Below, in pieces: positions 22,340 to 33,621 of a stretch of DNA of 64,000 bases. The stretch comes from Brachycybe producta (taxonomy: Eukaryota > Arthropoda > Diplopoda > Playtdesmida > Andrognathidae), in contig JAUPFP010000010.1 of the NCBI GenBank assembly GCA_036925085.1, positions 4,878,996 to 4,942,995 on the forward strand, written 5' to 3'. A program made the translations under genes and the position numbers. The notes under the pieces were generated by a model. It searched no databases, was not told the origin of the DNA, and was given only the letters and a program-made list of their open reading frames with translations. Position 1 is the stretch's first letter. Each line of letters starts with the position of its first letter.

Positions 22340-22765
22340 ATGTAACGAGAATGTTTCAGTTATCCCTGATTGAATTTGCCGCTTATTTTGCAATAAGGCG
22401 GAAGAAGCGCCCATAGGCGGCATTTCTTTGCAACGTTTTCGTAAAGTTATCCCTGTTTGATTTGCTGCTCATTTTAACAAAAAAGCAGAAAATGTGCCCA
22501 TAGGCATAGCATTGTTGCAAAGTTTACATTTAAGTTATCCCTGGTTCAATTGCCTCTTTTAATGAAAAAAGGCGGAAAATGCGCCCGTAACCGGCAAATA
22601 TTTGCAACGACTTCATTTAGTTTTGAATTGCCGCCTATTTCAGAAAAAGGCGGAAAAAGTGCCATGTAGTATCACATATTGGCAACAATTTCGTTCAGTT
22701 ATCCCTGTTTAAGTTGCCCGCTCCTTTTTAAAATAAAGGCGGCAAAGCACGATGGTGGCTCCTCT
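22340..22765 (+). repeat. Degenerate tandem repeat, unit about 88 bp, five units
   Basis: Each unit reads AGTTATCCCTG, then a TTGCCGC..TTTT block and its partial complement AAAAGGCGGAAAA, then GTGCCCATAGGC or a variant and TTGCAACG. Each could fold into a small hairpin. It lies between the recombinase frame and the right edge of the insert. Confidence 0.75.
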
Positions 22766-23105
22766 CGTGTTGTTGTGTGTAACTTCACGAGATAAGTTTG
22801 GCCAAAACTGGGTCTACGTTCTGTGTTAAACGTAAACCCCACACGGGACTAAGTCCACAGGCTTTAGGCCTAACGTTTTCGGAGAACAAAGTCTCTTCCA
22901 ACTTGTGCCCCCAAACATGGGTGAAGTAACTCCGTAACATGACGAGAGTAACTCCATACCAAGATGGCAGCCTGGCCACAGTTGACCAAAGTCGGCCCAC
23001 ATTTGACCACGGCTGGTCAAAAGTGGTCCCGCCTTTTGTACAACTTTGGCCGAAATTGCGACGTAAACATGAGGCATTCGTTTTTTTCCGAGGCAATTAA
23101 GTCAT
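22766..23105. other. Right end of the Crypton-like insert
   Basis: No gene is visible. The segment contains near-repeats of TGGCCAAA and GGTCAAAAGTGG. The insert ends before TTAAGTCAT at 23097-23105, the right direct repeat. Confidence 0.5.
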
Positions 23106-24308
23106 GCTTACTGTGTCAGAGAGTACTACAGTTCGCAAGAGCTCAAGGATTCTTGCAACCCATAGTTCCTGAGTACCCGGTTCATGCCTGGGGAATGGAC
23201 TTCATTGGGCCTTTTCCCGCATCCGTGGGTGGAGTCACCTATGTACTGATCATGGTGGATTACTTCAACTGGTACGGCATGGCAAAGGCAGTACGAAGGG
23301 CTACGGCCGCTTGTGTTGTCAAGTTTCTGAAAGATGAGATTCTGTCAGTGTATGGCACACCGACTACTCTCATCTCGGATCGTGGATCCCAGTTCTGCAG
23401 CAAGATTTTGCGAAAGTTCCGGGAATGCTATAATATAGCGCAGCACTTCACGACGGCGTACCATCCGCAAGCTAATGGGCTTACGAAGCGTACGAACAAG
23501 ACCGTGATGGAAACCATCAAACGTTACCATTGATCCCCTCAAGGACCAACATGATTGGTGGGAGAAATTGCAGCCCGGCGTGTTTGCCTACAACACTGCA
23601 GTGCAGGAGAGCACGGAAGTGTCTCCGTACCAATTGTTGTTTGGGCGTGAGCCTAAGTTGGGGATTGACAATCTCCTTCCTAACGGTCCGGTCTGCGACT
23701 TGTCCGACCAGCAAGCCGTGGAGGAGCATGCTCGTCAAAATTTGGTGGCTGCTCAAGCAAGACAGAAGAGCCGGTATGATGCCGGCAGGGTGGAGCCACC
23801 CCTGTACCAGCCTGGTAATAAGGTCTGGATGAGGGATATGGTTGGGAAGCTTGGTCAAGCCAAGAAGTGGGATTTCGCTTACAAGACTGAACTGGGTACG
23901 GTGGTCCGTCAAGTTTCCGACCTGGTCTACGAGGTTGAATTCGTAGATGGGTATGGTCGGAAAGTGCGGGACCGGTTTCACGTTGATAACCTGAAGCCGT
24001 ACATTCCCACATGTGGAGTTCGTGAGGAAGATGGCCTTGGTGGCTCTGAAACCTCATCGAACTCCGAAGGGACCAGCGAAGCCGAGTCCGAGGCTGATGG
24101 AGGTGCCAGGAGGAATGATGTCTCTCCAGGACCCTCCGGTCAGCCTGGCTTGGTTGTAGAGTCTACCGACTCTGAAGCAGAGGAAGCACCTCAGCCCCGG
24201 TATAACCTCCGTTCGAGGAAGCCCAGGGCTTTTGAGGTTATGCAAGCTTCCTCTGGAGCGCCAATAGGCACCAGGGAGGTGCAGGGACTTTGGAAGTCCC
24301 TGTCCTAG
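23097..24308 (+). pseudogene. pol: A1 integrase, core and C-terminus
   Basis: DDE integrase that would insert the DNA copy. After the interruption, the frame resumes with the C-x2-C half of the zinc finger (SCLLCQR), then the catalytic core: D in GMDFIGPF, D in SDRGSQF (codon at 23378-23380, kept here), and the E region, which reads LTKRTN, so the usual E of LTERTN is Lys. A one-base insertion near 23526 shifts into 23568-24308, which carries the C-terminal DNA-binding part (YQPGNKVWMRDM to RFHVDNLKPYIP) and a Ser/Glu/Asp-rich tail ending at TAG 24306. Confidence 0.9.
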
Positions 24309-25044
24309 TGGGAGAGAACAGGTCACTCCCTGGTATGGGATGATGACCTGAACTGGAGAAATAAGGATTGGGAGCGCAGTGACCCCTTGACTGGGCACCG
24401 CCTGTCTGTCACGGACCGATGGCAGTTGTCCATGGGGAACTGGGTGGAAAAATCCACAATTCTCAACTGCAGACTCAAAGGGGAGTCTGCAGACGTTATT
24501 TCTCCTAAAGATCTCTCCCCTGAGTCTTTTCATGGAGATTCATGCCGTGTATCTGCCCCTAGAAAGGCAGTGATGGCGGCTAATAGTGTTTTAGCCGCCA
24601 AGCCGCCGCTGTTAGCCGTCTTTCCGGTGAAATTAGCGGCTAAGCGCCATCTTGTTTTCAAATTGAAACTTGGACTGTCGTTTGCCGCTATTTCAAAGAA
24701 AAAGTGTTTCTTACCATAGAAAAGGCAAAGACCCAGGACTACTGGATGCTACAAACAAAACAGTAAGTCCCCAAAGGGGAATTTCCTTTTCCTGCTCTTT
24801 GGCAGTATTATTTTATTGCTTTTGGGTGTGTGGTGGAGGCATCACCGTCATAGTTTTGACGGTGATGCTACCACTGACGGGGTTGTGGATAACACGGTGT
24901 TTTGCCGCCTGAATACCATGAAACTTGGTGGGGACCGAGTTCTACAGAGTTTGGGCGGTGAAATGGTGTTTTTGCACGGTTCTGTCCGTGAAACCACGGT
25001 GTTCTAACGGACAGAAAGTGGTTTTTCACAGTAGTAGTAGGGTG
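24309..25044 (+). other. A1 non-coding stretch after pol
   Basis: Aligns in blocks with 46542-47150 of A2: GCCGTGTATCTGCCCCTA, TTTTAGCCGC, GCGGCTA.GCGCCAT, and GTAAGTCCC..GGGGAATTTCC followed by a pyrimidine run and GGCAG. It holds a small hairpin (24768-24780) that covaries with the A2 copy. There is no conserved frame. Confidence 0.7.
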
Positions 25045-26755
25045 GAGCTTATTTTTTAACTTTTGAAATTTGATTTTCTTATGCCTCATTTTGTTCCAAT
25101 ATATGAATTAATAATTCACAAAAAATCTGAACACAATTGGACTATATTTAGGGATAGCTCAATGATGCTGAGGTTTCTAGTACTTGACAAGCTGTAGTCG
25201 ATGAATAAAAACTGTGTAATATCATTCAGACATTTAGTAATAGATTGTATTGTCACAAATATCACAAATGTACATTGTACACCAGTCAGCAAAGGGCTTA
25301 AAAATTCAGATGCATTAAAAGAGCGTCATCAATTTTTTAAGAGCATTTCGAGCAATATTAATTAATCACATATTGGAACTCATCATTGGTGCTGCATTCC
25401 ATGTTTGTTTGGGACCAACATCCTCTCCTGGGGTTCAACTATTCAAGCGTGTCCAGGAACACTGGGGATTGGTTGACAAAGACAAGTACCAAACAGGCAT
25501 TGCAAGTGATGATGTGGCTGGTCTAGCAAAAGACATTCGGGAGAGTGTCATCGAGTTTGCCCTCAAGCAATTAGAGCAGAATCAGCCAAGGGATGATTAC
25601 AAGGAATTCCTGGAGTTAGCAATCATGTTTCTTGGTGCAGCTCCTACTAGAGGTGTGCATTTCATGTCACCCTTGCCTATGCATCATGCCCGCTGGATGT
25701 CGAGGGTAATCTATTCTCTAAAGGTCTGGATGTTCCAGTCCCAGGTTAAACTGAGGAGGAAAATGGCCGAGAGAAAAATGGCCTGCATCACATGTGTGTT
25801 TGTTGTTCGTGTATACCTGAAGGCGTGGATGACTGCACCACTGGATGCAAGTGCTCCACACAATGACACGTTGCTCCTGAAGTCCCTATTGCAGTACTCA
25901 GCAATTCATCCTGCTATCTCAAAGGCCACATCAGCCAAGCTGCCTAACCACTTGTGGTATTTGTCTGAAGATCTCATTGGCCTGGCTTTTTTCGATAGTC
26001 AGGTTAGTTCAGCAACAAAGAGGCTGATGGTGAAGGCTCTGGAGCAGGAAGGAACTCCAGACCAGGCAAAGTGCATCAATGTCGAACTGGACACCTTCAA
26101 TGGCAAGAGCCTGGAAGTCTTTGTCAGTACAAATTCAAACAAACTATTTGAACTGATAGAGCTGCCCAACAAATTTCTCTCCGTGGATCCAGATGAGTTG
26201 TATGATCAAGATGGTTTCAAGCAGGCCTAAGAGACAGTGCAAGCTTTTAAGGTGGTCAATGATCATGCAGAACGTGGAGTCACACTCATACAAGAGTTCA
26301 GTGGTCTCATGACACGTGATGAATCGCTGCTCCAGTTCTTGCTGCAGGTTGTTGAAGAGCACCGTTGAGCATTCCCAGACAGCAGGAAACAGACTTTGGC
26401 AAAGGCTATGAATTAAACCTAAAACATAAACATTGGCAGACATTCTTGGACAATAGATAATAATTTTGCAGTTTATAATATTATTAGTGATTGCTGCAAT
26501 TAAAGTGCTACTTGCAACAAAATCTCAGTTTTCATTCTTAATTCAGTAAATGTAACACAATACTAACGCATGTTTTAAACTTTGAAGCACTTGAGCTACT
26601 TCTAAATATAAATATTTGTTATTCAAACTTTTTGTGTAGTGCTTTAAGAATAAAAGGAACAACATAGAGGTGTAAGGCATTTAAAAATCATAATATTACA
26701 TTTTCACTATTCCCTAAGCTCCACACTAAGTAGTAGACCGTGTAAACCACTCAAC
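25045..26755 (+). mobile_element. Inserted block carrying a decayed invertebrate-type gene
   Basis: Family A sequence stops near 25044 and resumes near 26760. The intervening AT-rich block contains one coding remnant (25373-26415) and AT-rich flanks with no LTR. Ends and target duplication could not be defined, because the A2 sequence at this place is itself repetitive. Confidence 0.55.
25373..26415 (+). pseudogene. Uncharacterised invertebrate repeat-associated protein (HHARWM motif), broken
   Basis: Open over 285 codons, then a TAA at 26228-26230. After this the same frame continues with plausible protein (VVNDHAERGVTLIQEF ... LLQVVEEHR), then meets TGA at 26366 and TAA at 26413. No ATG opens the frame, so the 5' end is probably missing. 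Conserved-looking segments are MHHARWMSRVIYSLKVW (residues about 101-117), HLWYLSEDLIGLAFFD (about 200) and the VNDHAERGV region. From memory this pattern recurs in many uncharacterised proteins of cnidarians, arthropods and molluscs that occur in multiple copies, which suggests linkage to a transposon. I cannot name a domain or activity. Confidence 0.6.
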
Positions 26756-26759
26756 AAGC

Positions 26760-27114
26760 TAACTGAATTGTCGGTGCCGGTTTTGGACGGTCCAAACACT
26801 TGTTCGGCCGTGCGAATCCCGTGAGGGACGGTGTTTACCGTAGGTAACGGGATATGCACGGTGGAAATGGGATTTCCTACGGTGATGTACCGTGGAAATC
26901 ACCGCCCAAGGTACCGAACGTGAAATTACAGGTTTTGGACCGACCAAAAACGTTTTTGTCCGGTTCCGACCGTGCAGATACCGGTGGGGATGGCTTTGGC
27001 CGTGTATCACGGTGCCTGCCCGGCCGGAAAACATTTTTTCGCGGTTTTGGACCGTGGAAATGGTTTCCTACCGTAATAGGTCAAATTCTGACCGTAATTT
27101 TTGATCTTTTCCAG
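26760..27114 (+). promoter_or_regulatory. A1 ACCGT/ACGGT-rich region with acceptor-like site
   Basis: About eleven copies of ACCGT or its complement ACGGT in 350 bp. It ends in TTTTTGATCTTTTCCAG (AG at 27113-27114), a good 3' splice-site match, immediately before the conserved start of ORF3. It corresponds to 47130-47734 of A2. Confidence 0.55.
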
Positions 27115-29970
27115 ATAGCCACGGCGGAGAAGGAAGACAATGACGGGGGGGGCATCGGTTCCTCCTCCCTCAGCTCATTGCATCTGGGTGGTGCGGAGCT
27201 GTTGGAGTCGGATGCCGCTTGCTCCCCAGATTCTTTATTTCGGGCCATAGTCGACTTGGCTGACGGCGGACCTTTGGGTTTGCTATTGGCCGAAGACACT
27301 GTGGTGACCCAGCCGTCCCCTCGGACCCTTCTGTATTATGGGTCCATGTGGGAACAGTTGACACCGCCTCCCACCGTGGGATCTCCTAAGGCGACCATTA
27401 AGTTGGGAGCCATGGAGATCCCGGCGGTTGGTGAGCCGGTGCGGGCCAGCACGCCCGTCAAAGAGGTGGCCACTGGTTTGGTAGCTACCTCCCTGACGAA
27501 GTGTGATCCTCCAGCGGACCAAAGCCGGCTAGAATTGGCTAGCCTGGCTGAGGGAAGCATGGATGCCTCCTTGGGAGGAACCCTGGTCGTAGACACAGAG
27601 GCAGAGACGGACACCACGATAAATGGAGTGGTGCCCTTCTCCAGGCGGTTGCGAGGCCAACGGATCCTCTTTTCAGAGGACTCTTCTGAGTATGAAGAGA
27701 GAGGATCAGGCTCTCTGGGTAAACGGTCTGTGACCGGATCCCAGGAGGGTACTCCAGCCCGGAAGGGCAGTCCAATTCCGGTCGACCCTGTTGGGGAGAC
27801 AGAAGCGGCCTGTCTGGAAAGGCAGGACGAAGCCGCGGAATACCAAACGGCATCAGGTGGTTACCTGGCGTCGGATGGGAAACGCTACTTTGTTGGGGAG
27901 TACCCTACCCAGCAGTTCAGAACGGACAAGTCTAAATCCAAAAAGAAGTCCGGAGCTGCTAGGTACACTGCCAGGATGAAAACCCTGGCAAATAGGGAGG
28001 TGCAGTTGGAGAGGACGAAGGTTGCCTTGGCAAAGTTTACGCCGGCGGTGGCTCTTCTCCCTGTGTCTCCAGCTCATCCTGAAGGAGCTGCTGGTGTTGC
28101 CTGGCCTGTTGGTCGGCCTCCGGTTTCGGGTTCAGCCGAAGCGGAGGCTGGCTGTTCAGGCTGGCAGTCTGCGACTCCCAAGAGAGACCGAAGGGCGGTA
28201 AAGAAGGCCAATCAGCCTTTTCCTCCCGCTCCTCGAAAAAGCACTCACGCTAGTGGCGGTGGTGGTCAGGGGCAGAAACGTCCCCGCCCCTTCACTCCAC
28301 CTTTGGCGAGTAATACGGTGGGTAAGAAGGCCAAGACCTCTCGTGGAGGTCCGGCCGGCTTTCCCAAAGAGAAGTGGAGCCTGGAGGACCGCTTGCGGTA
28401 CCACCAGGCACAAGCAGCCAGATTTGCTGCCCTTGTCCTGCGGGACAAGAAGGCTGCATGCCGACGAGAGTTTGAGCTCCAGACCTCTCAGTTTCCGCCC
28501 CTGTGGGAAGCTGATGCCCGGGACCCGCTCAGTACAGGGGAACCTCCCGTCGGAGTTGGTGCCACTCCTATTCCGAGTGCCACTATGGCCGCTGGCCAAC
28601 AGCTTATCGCCCAAAGGGGGGTACAAGCTGCCAAGGCACCTCATAAAGGTGCGGCAGTTAAACCTGTTGGTGGCAAGGGTCAGCCGACCCTTGCCCCGGA
28701 GAAGAAGAGAAATCTTCCCCGGGATGGAAAGGGATGCTTCGTGGTGACACGAGCATCCTCGACCGTCGGTTTGGCTATGGGAGCTAGTTCAAAGACTAGT
28801 ACAGCTTCGGCTGGAATGTCTGCGACTAGCAAGTCCGATCAATCGAAGAGGGCTAACCACCCTTCTAAGACTGACCGGCCCGGTAAGTCTGTGAGCTTCG
28901 GTGCATCCAGCTCACAGCCCGGTCAACCTTCTTCTCATGAGAAAAAGAAAAAGAAAAAGAAGAAAAAGAAGGGCAAGAAGGCCCATTATGAGAAGAAGGG
29001 AGGTCCAAAGACTTCCATCCATGGGTCCCAGGGAACTGGTGGTTGTGGAAGTATTGGGACAGAGGAAGAGGCGCCCCGACACGGTGTGACCGTGTCGGCT
29101 GGGAACCAACCGGACCATACCCGTCAAAGTGAGACGGCACGGACGGATGGAAGGTCAATGCAAGACGTTGTTCTCGGCATACCTTCATCCTCCCCGAAGG
29201 TGGTCGCAGTACCGAACTTAACCATTCGGTCGGTGGGAACTCTCCACCGGGTCAGCTCACCGTTACCTAGCGGTGGGGGCAGCCCCGCGGAAAAAAGTGA
29301 CGTTCCCGCCAAATGTGGTCCTGTGCCTTCCGTTGGAAGGGCACCTTTCTCTCCGGGTCTAGATGATGGGATCTTTGCGGCCCTAGAACCGGAAAAAAGA
29401 GCCAGGTCTCCCGTGCCTGCGCCCGAGGGCGCTGGTCGACGTTTTGGTGCCTAGCCTCCGTATTCAGAAGGAGAGGTCTTTCTGAATAACCGGCTTGGTC
29501 TGTGGCAGGACCAGCCGGGAATGGAGGGGTACCAATACCACAGGTATTACCGTCTGGGTGAGCCACTCCCAGTCCGTTGCGTGCCATCGTTGCCATCATT
29601 TGCCATGCGCTATGTGCTGGCATTTGGCAGTACAGACTATCCGGTATTGCTGGTCGTCAACCCGGTAAGGAGATGCTATGCTGTTTTGGACGTTGTGGGA
29701 ACAGGAGCTGGACTAGTCCGTATAGCCCAGCTCGCGGGCCCATACGTCCGGCATCTCCTTGGCTGCGACTTCGAAGGAATGGTGGTTGAACTGGTAACCC
29801 ACCCTCTACGAGATAGCGTGTCCGATCCCGCGGCCGCCCTCGTAGACCTTCTGACAAGTCGGACTCTACGTCAGAGTTCGCAACTTGACACCTTGGCTAT
29901 CGAAGAGTTTCGACAACAGGAGGTGGCAAGACTCAGGGGTACCGAGTTCGATCGCGGATTTGGGTGGTGA
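27115..29970 (+). pseudogene. A1 ORF3: long basic protein with C-terminal globular domain, one stop
   Basis: Third ORF, located where env lies in retrovirus-like elements, but without signal peptide or membrane segment. Order: acidic Ser-rich N-terminus (AEKEDNDGGG); a segment with LVVDTEAETDTT; SKKKSGAARYTARMKTLANRE, a helical Lys/Arg block; TPKRDRRAVKKA; GGGQGQKRPRPFTPP; a Lys tract of about a dozen residues at about 28935-28980; a Ser/Pro linker; then TAG at 29452-29454 where A2 has TTG. The frame continues with LNNRLGLWQDQPGMEG and YVLAFGSTDYPVLLVVNPV, ending at TGA 29968. Apart from that single TAG it is open through about 950 codons. Basic, disordered composition suggests nucleic-acid binding. 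Function unknown. Confidence 0.75.
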
Positions 29971-30103
29971 AACACATGGATATGTTCGTGGTGGACACGT
30001 CGGTGGATGGCAGAGTGGATGGTAGCTCCATTAAATCCACCACCGGAGTACTCGGACTAAAACTGAATGGGGTCATGAGCGCAATCTTTGCTGGCTCGAC
30101 TGA

Positions 30104-30139
30104 CCTGATCCCGGGTCGGATCAGGGAAGTTGAGAAGAT
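30104..30139 (+). promoter_or_regulatory. A1 terminal hairpin and polypurine tract
   Basis: CCTGATC (30104-30110) pairs with GATCAGG (30119-30125) around an eight-base loop. The purine-rich GGGAAGTTGAGAAGAT leads straight into the 3' LTR. The same arrangement with a compensatory base pair occurs in A2 at 50681-50716. Confidence 0.7.
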
Positions 30140-30931
30140 TGTGACGACCCAGTTTTGCTCTTTTTGGAGCAGAACTAAAATTCCCATTGTCATCTGCTAG
30201 GCACCTGTAAATTGGTTGCCAGGCAGACGACAAAATGGCCAGCAAGGGTCACTGTCCTCCCCCAGGTGGAGCAGCCTGGGGGTGATATATAATGGCGGCG
30301 GCGATTATTATCTGGGCAGTGAGTTGACCCTTTTCATGCTGTGTGCATGGTGTGTTTTTAGTGCTCTCTTCAGGTGGCCAAGTTGGCCACCATTTATCAT
30401 CATGCATCATTATGCATCATTATGCATCAAGCACCTTGGGTGTGTTTCATCCTTTCTCCTGGCTGGAGTAGCCAGGAGACATTTTTCATCTATTGCTTTT
30501 AGTAAGTGTTTTCACTGGTTGTGTGAATAAATTATATTCTTTCTATTTATTACACTGTGTCTGTGTCCATATTTATTATACATAAATATTGGGGAAGTTA
30601 CCACGAGGAGGGTGGGGGTCTACTGGTGGGTTACACCGGTGCTTTACCGTCCTGGTCTGGCATGTATTTCATCTTGTCGGCTGGTGCTTCGCGTGCGGTT
30701 TATCCATGGTAGGATTCATCGGGAATCTACTGTAGATTCCTCATCCTGTTTGGCGGTCTTTCATCCGTCGCCTTGCGGTGTGGAAGTCAACCTCCGTCCG
30801 GCACTTCCCGTGGACACGGACGGGTACAAGAGGAGGGCTGGCCTGCGCTTGGGTCCTGTCCCAAAGAGGTTCAACGGCGGTAAGTGGGAAAACTTGCTGG
30901 GGGTATTGTAGCGCCCAGTCTGGTTGTTACA
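30140..30931 (+). repeat. 3' LTR of A1
   Basis: From TGTGACGACCCAG to TTGTTACA, 792 bp. It has a TATA-like GATATATAAT near 30283, a poly(A) signal GAATAAA near 30525, the CGGTAAGT splice-donor match (GTAAGT 30880-30885) and GTATTGTAGCG near the end. It matches the solo LTR at 59581-60347 along its length, so it defines a subfamily distinct from the A2 LTR. Confidence 0.9.
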
Positions 30932-31913
30932 ACTTTCCCTGAACACTCCTTTAGAGCCTCACACTCTCTTTGAGAGTCTGCCACACTCTGGTCTAAAATC
31001 TAAAATGAACTGACTAAAATTGAAGATTTTCAGTCTATTCTAGTCTCTAATTAGTCAACTTGGGTTGATTATTCAATCATTAAATTGGTCAACCTTATGA
31101 TTGACAAGTGAAAGTATTGTGATTGACATGAAAGACTAACATGATATCAGGTGTTGACAAAAGTTACATTAAATGTAAACACAGGTGTGACCTTTCTTAG
31201 AAAAGGTTAATTTTAAGTGTTAGTTTGCTTTAAAAGTAATGATAGAATAATATATCTTATTATGATTGACAGGCCATTTTAACATTTCCTCTTATTGTGA
31301 CAGCAAATCTCATAAATTATTTTTGTGATCTTATTATTTTCACACCCCCCAGCCTAGTCACCATATGATATTTTGTTAATGTGTGATGTGTATGCGTGAT
31401 GCCTATTGTAGTTAATTATTTCTTCTTTCTATTATCATTGTTTCACTTAAGGTGTTATATTACACCTTTTAACTTTTCTTCTTTCTATTCACTTAAGGTG
31501 TTATATTACACCTTTTAGCTTTTACATATGACACACCTGTTATGACACTTGTTTACATTTTAAACTTTCTTCTTCTCTATTGTCTAATCTTTCTCAGGTG
31601 TCACATTACACCTTTTTAGTTAAACACCTGTTTTCATTCACAATTTCTTTTAAACATTATTATTAACATTATTATTATTATTATTACTATTATTTCTCTT
31701 ATTATTTTCTTTTTTTTTTATTTTTTATTTTATTTTTGTGTATATTGTATTTATTAATGTTAGGTGTTTTAGTGTATTTGTTGTATTATTTGAACTCCTA
31801 ACAATTTTTTGAATCGATGTATTTGTCGTTATGTCGCCTCCTTGTAATAATTTTTGGGTTAATTTGTATAATATGAATATTTATAGTTGTTGTGTGACAA
31901 AATATTTAATAAT

Positions 31914-31916
<3 letters not shown>
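30932..31916. other. Gene-free AT-rich DNA
   Basis: No gene is visible. A 50-60 bp unit with CACTTAAGGTGTTATATTACACCTTTTA occurs twice in tandem near 31445-31520 and a third diverged time near 31590-31615; it is itself palindromic (AAGGTGT/ACACCTT). A (TTA)n run lies at about 31650-31690. Confidence 0.65.
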
Positions 31917-31975
<59 letters not shown>

Positions 31976-31982
31976 CATGTAT

Positions 31983-32074
<92 letters not shown>

Positions 32075-32094
32075 GTATACATATATATATATAA
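31917..32094. repeat. (TA)n microsatellite, left part
   Basis: Nearly pure TA/ATAC tract directly abutting the B3 LTR. A matching (TA)n tract lies on the far side of B3 at about 39128-39255. Confidence 0.95.
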
Positions 32095-32099
32095 TAATT

Positions 32100-32964
32100 T
32101 GTAACGAACCACATTCAGGGGTCTAATAGAATTATCAAAAAGTATTGTAGCGCTCTTTCGGGCGATCGGAAAGTGGTTGGCTAGGCCACTAATTCTATTA
32201 TGGTTCGGGGGGAAGGGAACAAATTAGTCCCATACATTTCCTCACAAGTTCCTTTTTCAAGAACCTTTACAGTTTTAAGGATCTTTTGTTGTCTGCTACT
32301 CCCCGGGCTTTCGCCCGTAAAAAGCTGGTTGATCGTGCTGTCTTCAGAAGTCTCATCTAGTGCTGGAGAGCCAGGTTCACACCTGGGTTGACAGTGCTAG
32401 ATGACAAAATGTTGAAGTTCTTCGTTTTGTTTTTAAAAGATAAAAATAACTTCAACAACTCTTTAACTATAATTTCCAGTTTATTTACATCTCATCATCT
32501 CTAGGCAAATTTGGGCATAATGTATGTGTCCAAAGAATGCTTTCAAGACTGCCTAATTTATACGAAAATACAAGGTTATTTATACCCAAAAAGAGGATAC
32601 TGAGAACACTTTCTCAGTATTCTCTGATTGGGCAAAATCAAACATAAAAACCAAACTGGCCAATCAATGTGATTGACCAGTGGTCACTAAAATATAGAAA
32701 AGTGATTCATCGTAATCATTCACCCCGTAGACCCAATGCTGAGGCTTATCAAGTCGATCTCTTTGTATTAAGGGGTGGGACTGGGAGGAAAAAGGGACCC
32801 AAGACCCAAGGCAGGATATTGGCATCGTCATCAGCTGATGGAACTGGGTCAATCCTCTGTACGTGAGTACAGAGGGTTGACAAAGTTCCAGGCCAATCCA
32901 AAAATAACCAAACAATCCACAAAAAACTAAGCGAGCCAGGATCGCTCCTGGACGTATCGTTTCA
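32100..32964 (-). repeat. 3' LTR of B3
   Basis: On the minus strand it runs from TGAAACGATACG at 32964 to GTTCGTTACA at 32100 and carries the CCAGGAGCGATCCTGG palindrome near its start, paired ACTGGTCA/TGGCCAGT palindromes and a TATA-type GGGTATAAATAA. The adjoining TTGGGGGG (32965-32972) is the polypurine tract. Confidence 0.9.
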
Positions 32965-32976
32965 CCCCCCAACTAA

Positions 32977-33530
32977 GATGGAAGTTCACCCTGAACTTAC
33001 GTCAAATAACTTAGGGGACCTTGATAAGCCACCGCAAAAAGGCTGTTGCACAACTCCCAAAAACAAAATACAGTATCACAATTTGCATACAAAAAAAACG
33101 ATAAAAAGTTTTCGAATCTGAATAAAAATATCACAATAAAAATCACAGGTTTCCATCCGATTCGATCACAGGAGGATTTTCCCATAAAAACCCCCAACCC
33201 TTAAATTTCCGTTTTACTTAATTACTATTTTAATTTATTCGACTAGAATATTCCACCCAAATTTGTAATTAATCTCAGTATTTCTCATAAAACAATGAAA
33301 ACTTCTCCAAAAATAAAACAACAAGTTAAATAAAAACTTCTTTAAAATAAGTATTTAGAAACCAATGACCCCTTTCCCACAATCGTGGCTTAGAAACTTT
33401 AAAGAGAAATAATTTTGACTTAAATTTTAATCCCTTTTTCCCGACAAATTTAAAACTAAAAATACCCAAGTTAAAAATCTTTTTTAACCCCAAGAAACGA
33501 AAATTAAAAATATTTATCAATAAATTAAAT
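32977..33530 (-). other. Non-coding 3' region of B3
   Basis: AT-rich, no coding frame. Equivalent to 6660-7205 of B1. Confidence 0.65.
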
Positions 33531-33621
33531 GATATGCTTCCTCGCTGCATCCCGTTCCTCCGGTTTCTTCGGCATGGGTCGGAACTGGTCCACGTCGATC
33601 CGTTGTCGTTCCTAGTTGTTC

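Larger units (their letters stand above)
18398..23096 (-). mobile_element. Crypton-like tyrosine-recombinase element inserted in A1 integrase
   Basis: A 4.7-kb block interrupts the integrase sequence that is continuous in A2 and is bounded by the 9-bp direct repeat TTAAGTCAT. Inside, on the minus strand, is a roughly 640-codon tyrosine recombinase frame (19858-21786). Around it are a 125-bp tandem array (18527-19590) and a degenerate 88-bp array (22340-22765). I see no RT, no LTR and no obvious terminal inverted repeats, which fits a Crypton (YR-only DNA element) better than DIRS or a cut-and-paste transposon. Confidence 0.65.
15160..30931 (+). mobile_element. A1: Ty3/gypsy retroelement with ORF3, nested and decayed
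   Basis: Family A sequence starts in the middle of gag (just before the zinc knuckle) and continues through protease, RT, RNase H, integrase, a 3' non-coding stretch, ORF3 and a complete 3' LTR (30140-30931). It is interrupted by a Crypton-like element (18398-23096) and by a second insertion (about 25045-26755). The 5' LTR, leader and gag capsid are missing; a family B fragment abuts instead. The RT palm is deleted. Its LTR belongs to a subfamily (starts TGTGACGACCCAG, ends TTGTTACA) different from that of A2. Confidence 0.85.

Noticed and set aside
31859..32126. Tyr/Ile open frames on both strands
   Set aside because: Translations of a (TA)n microsatellite.
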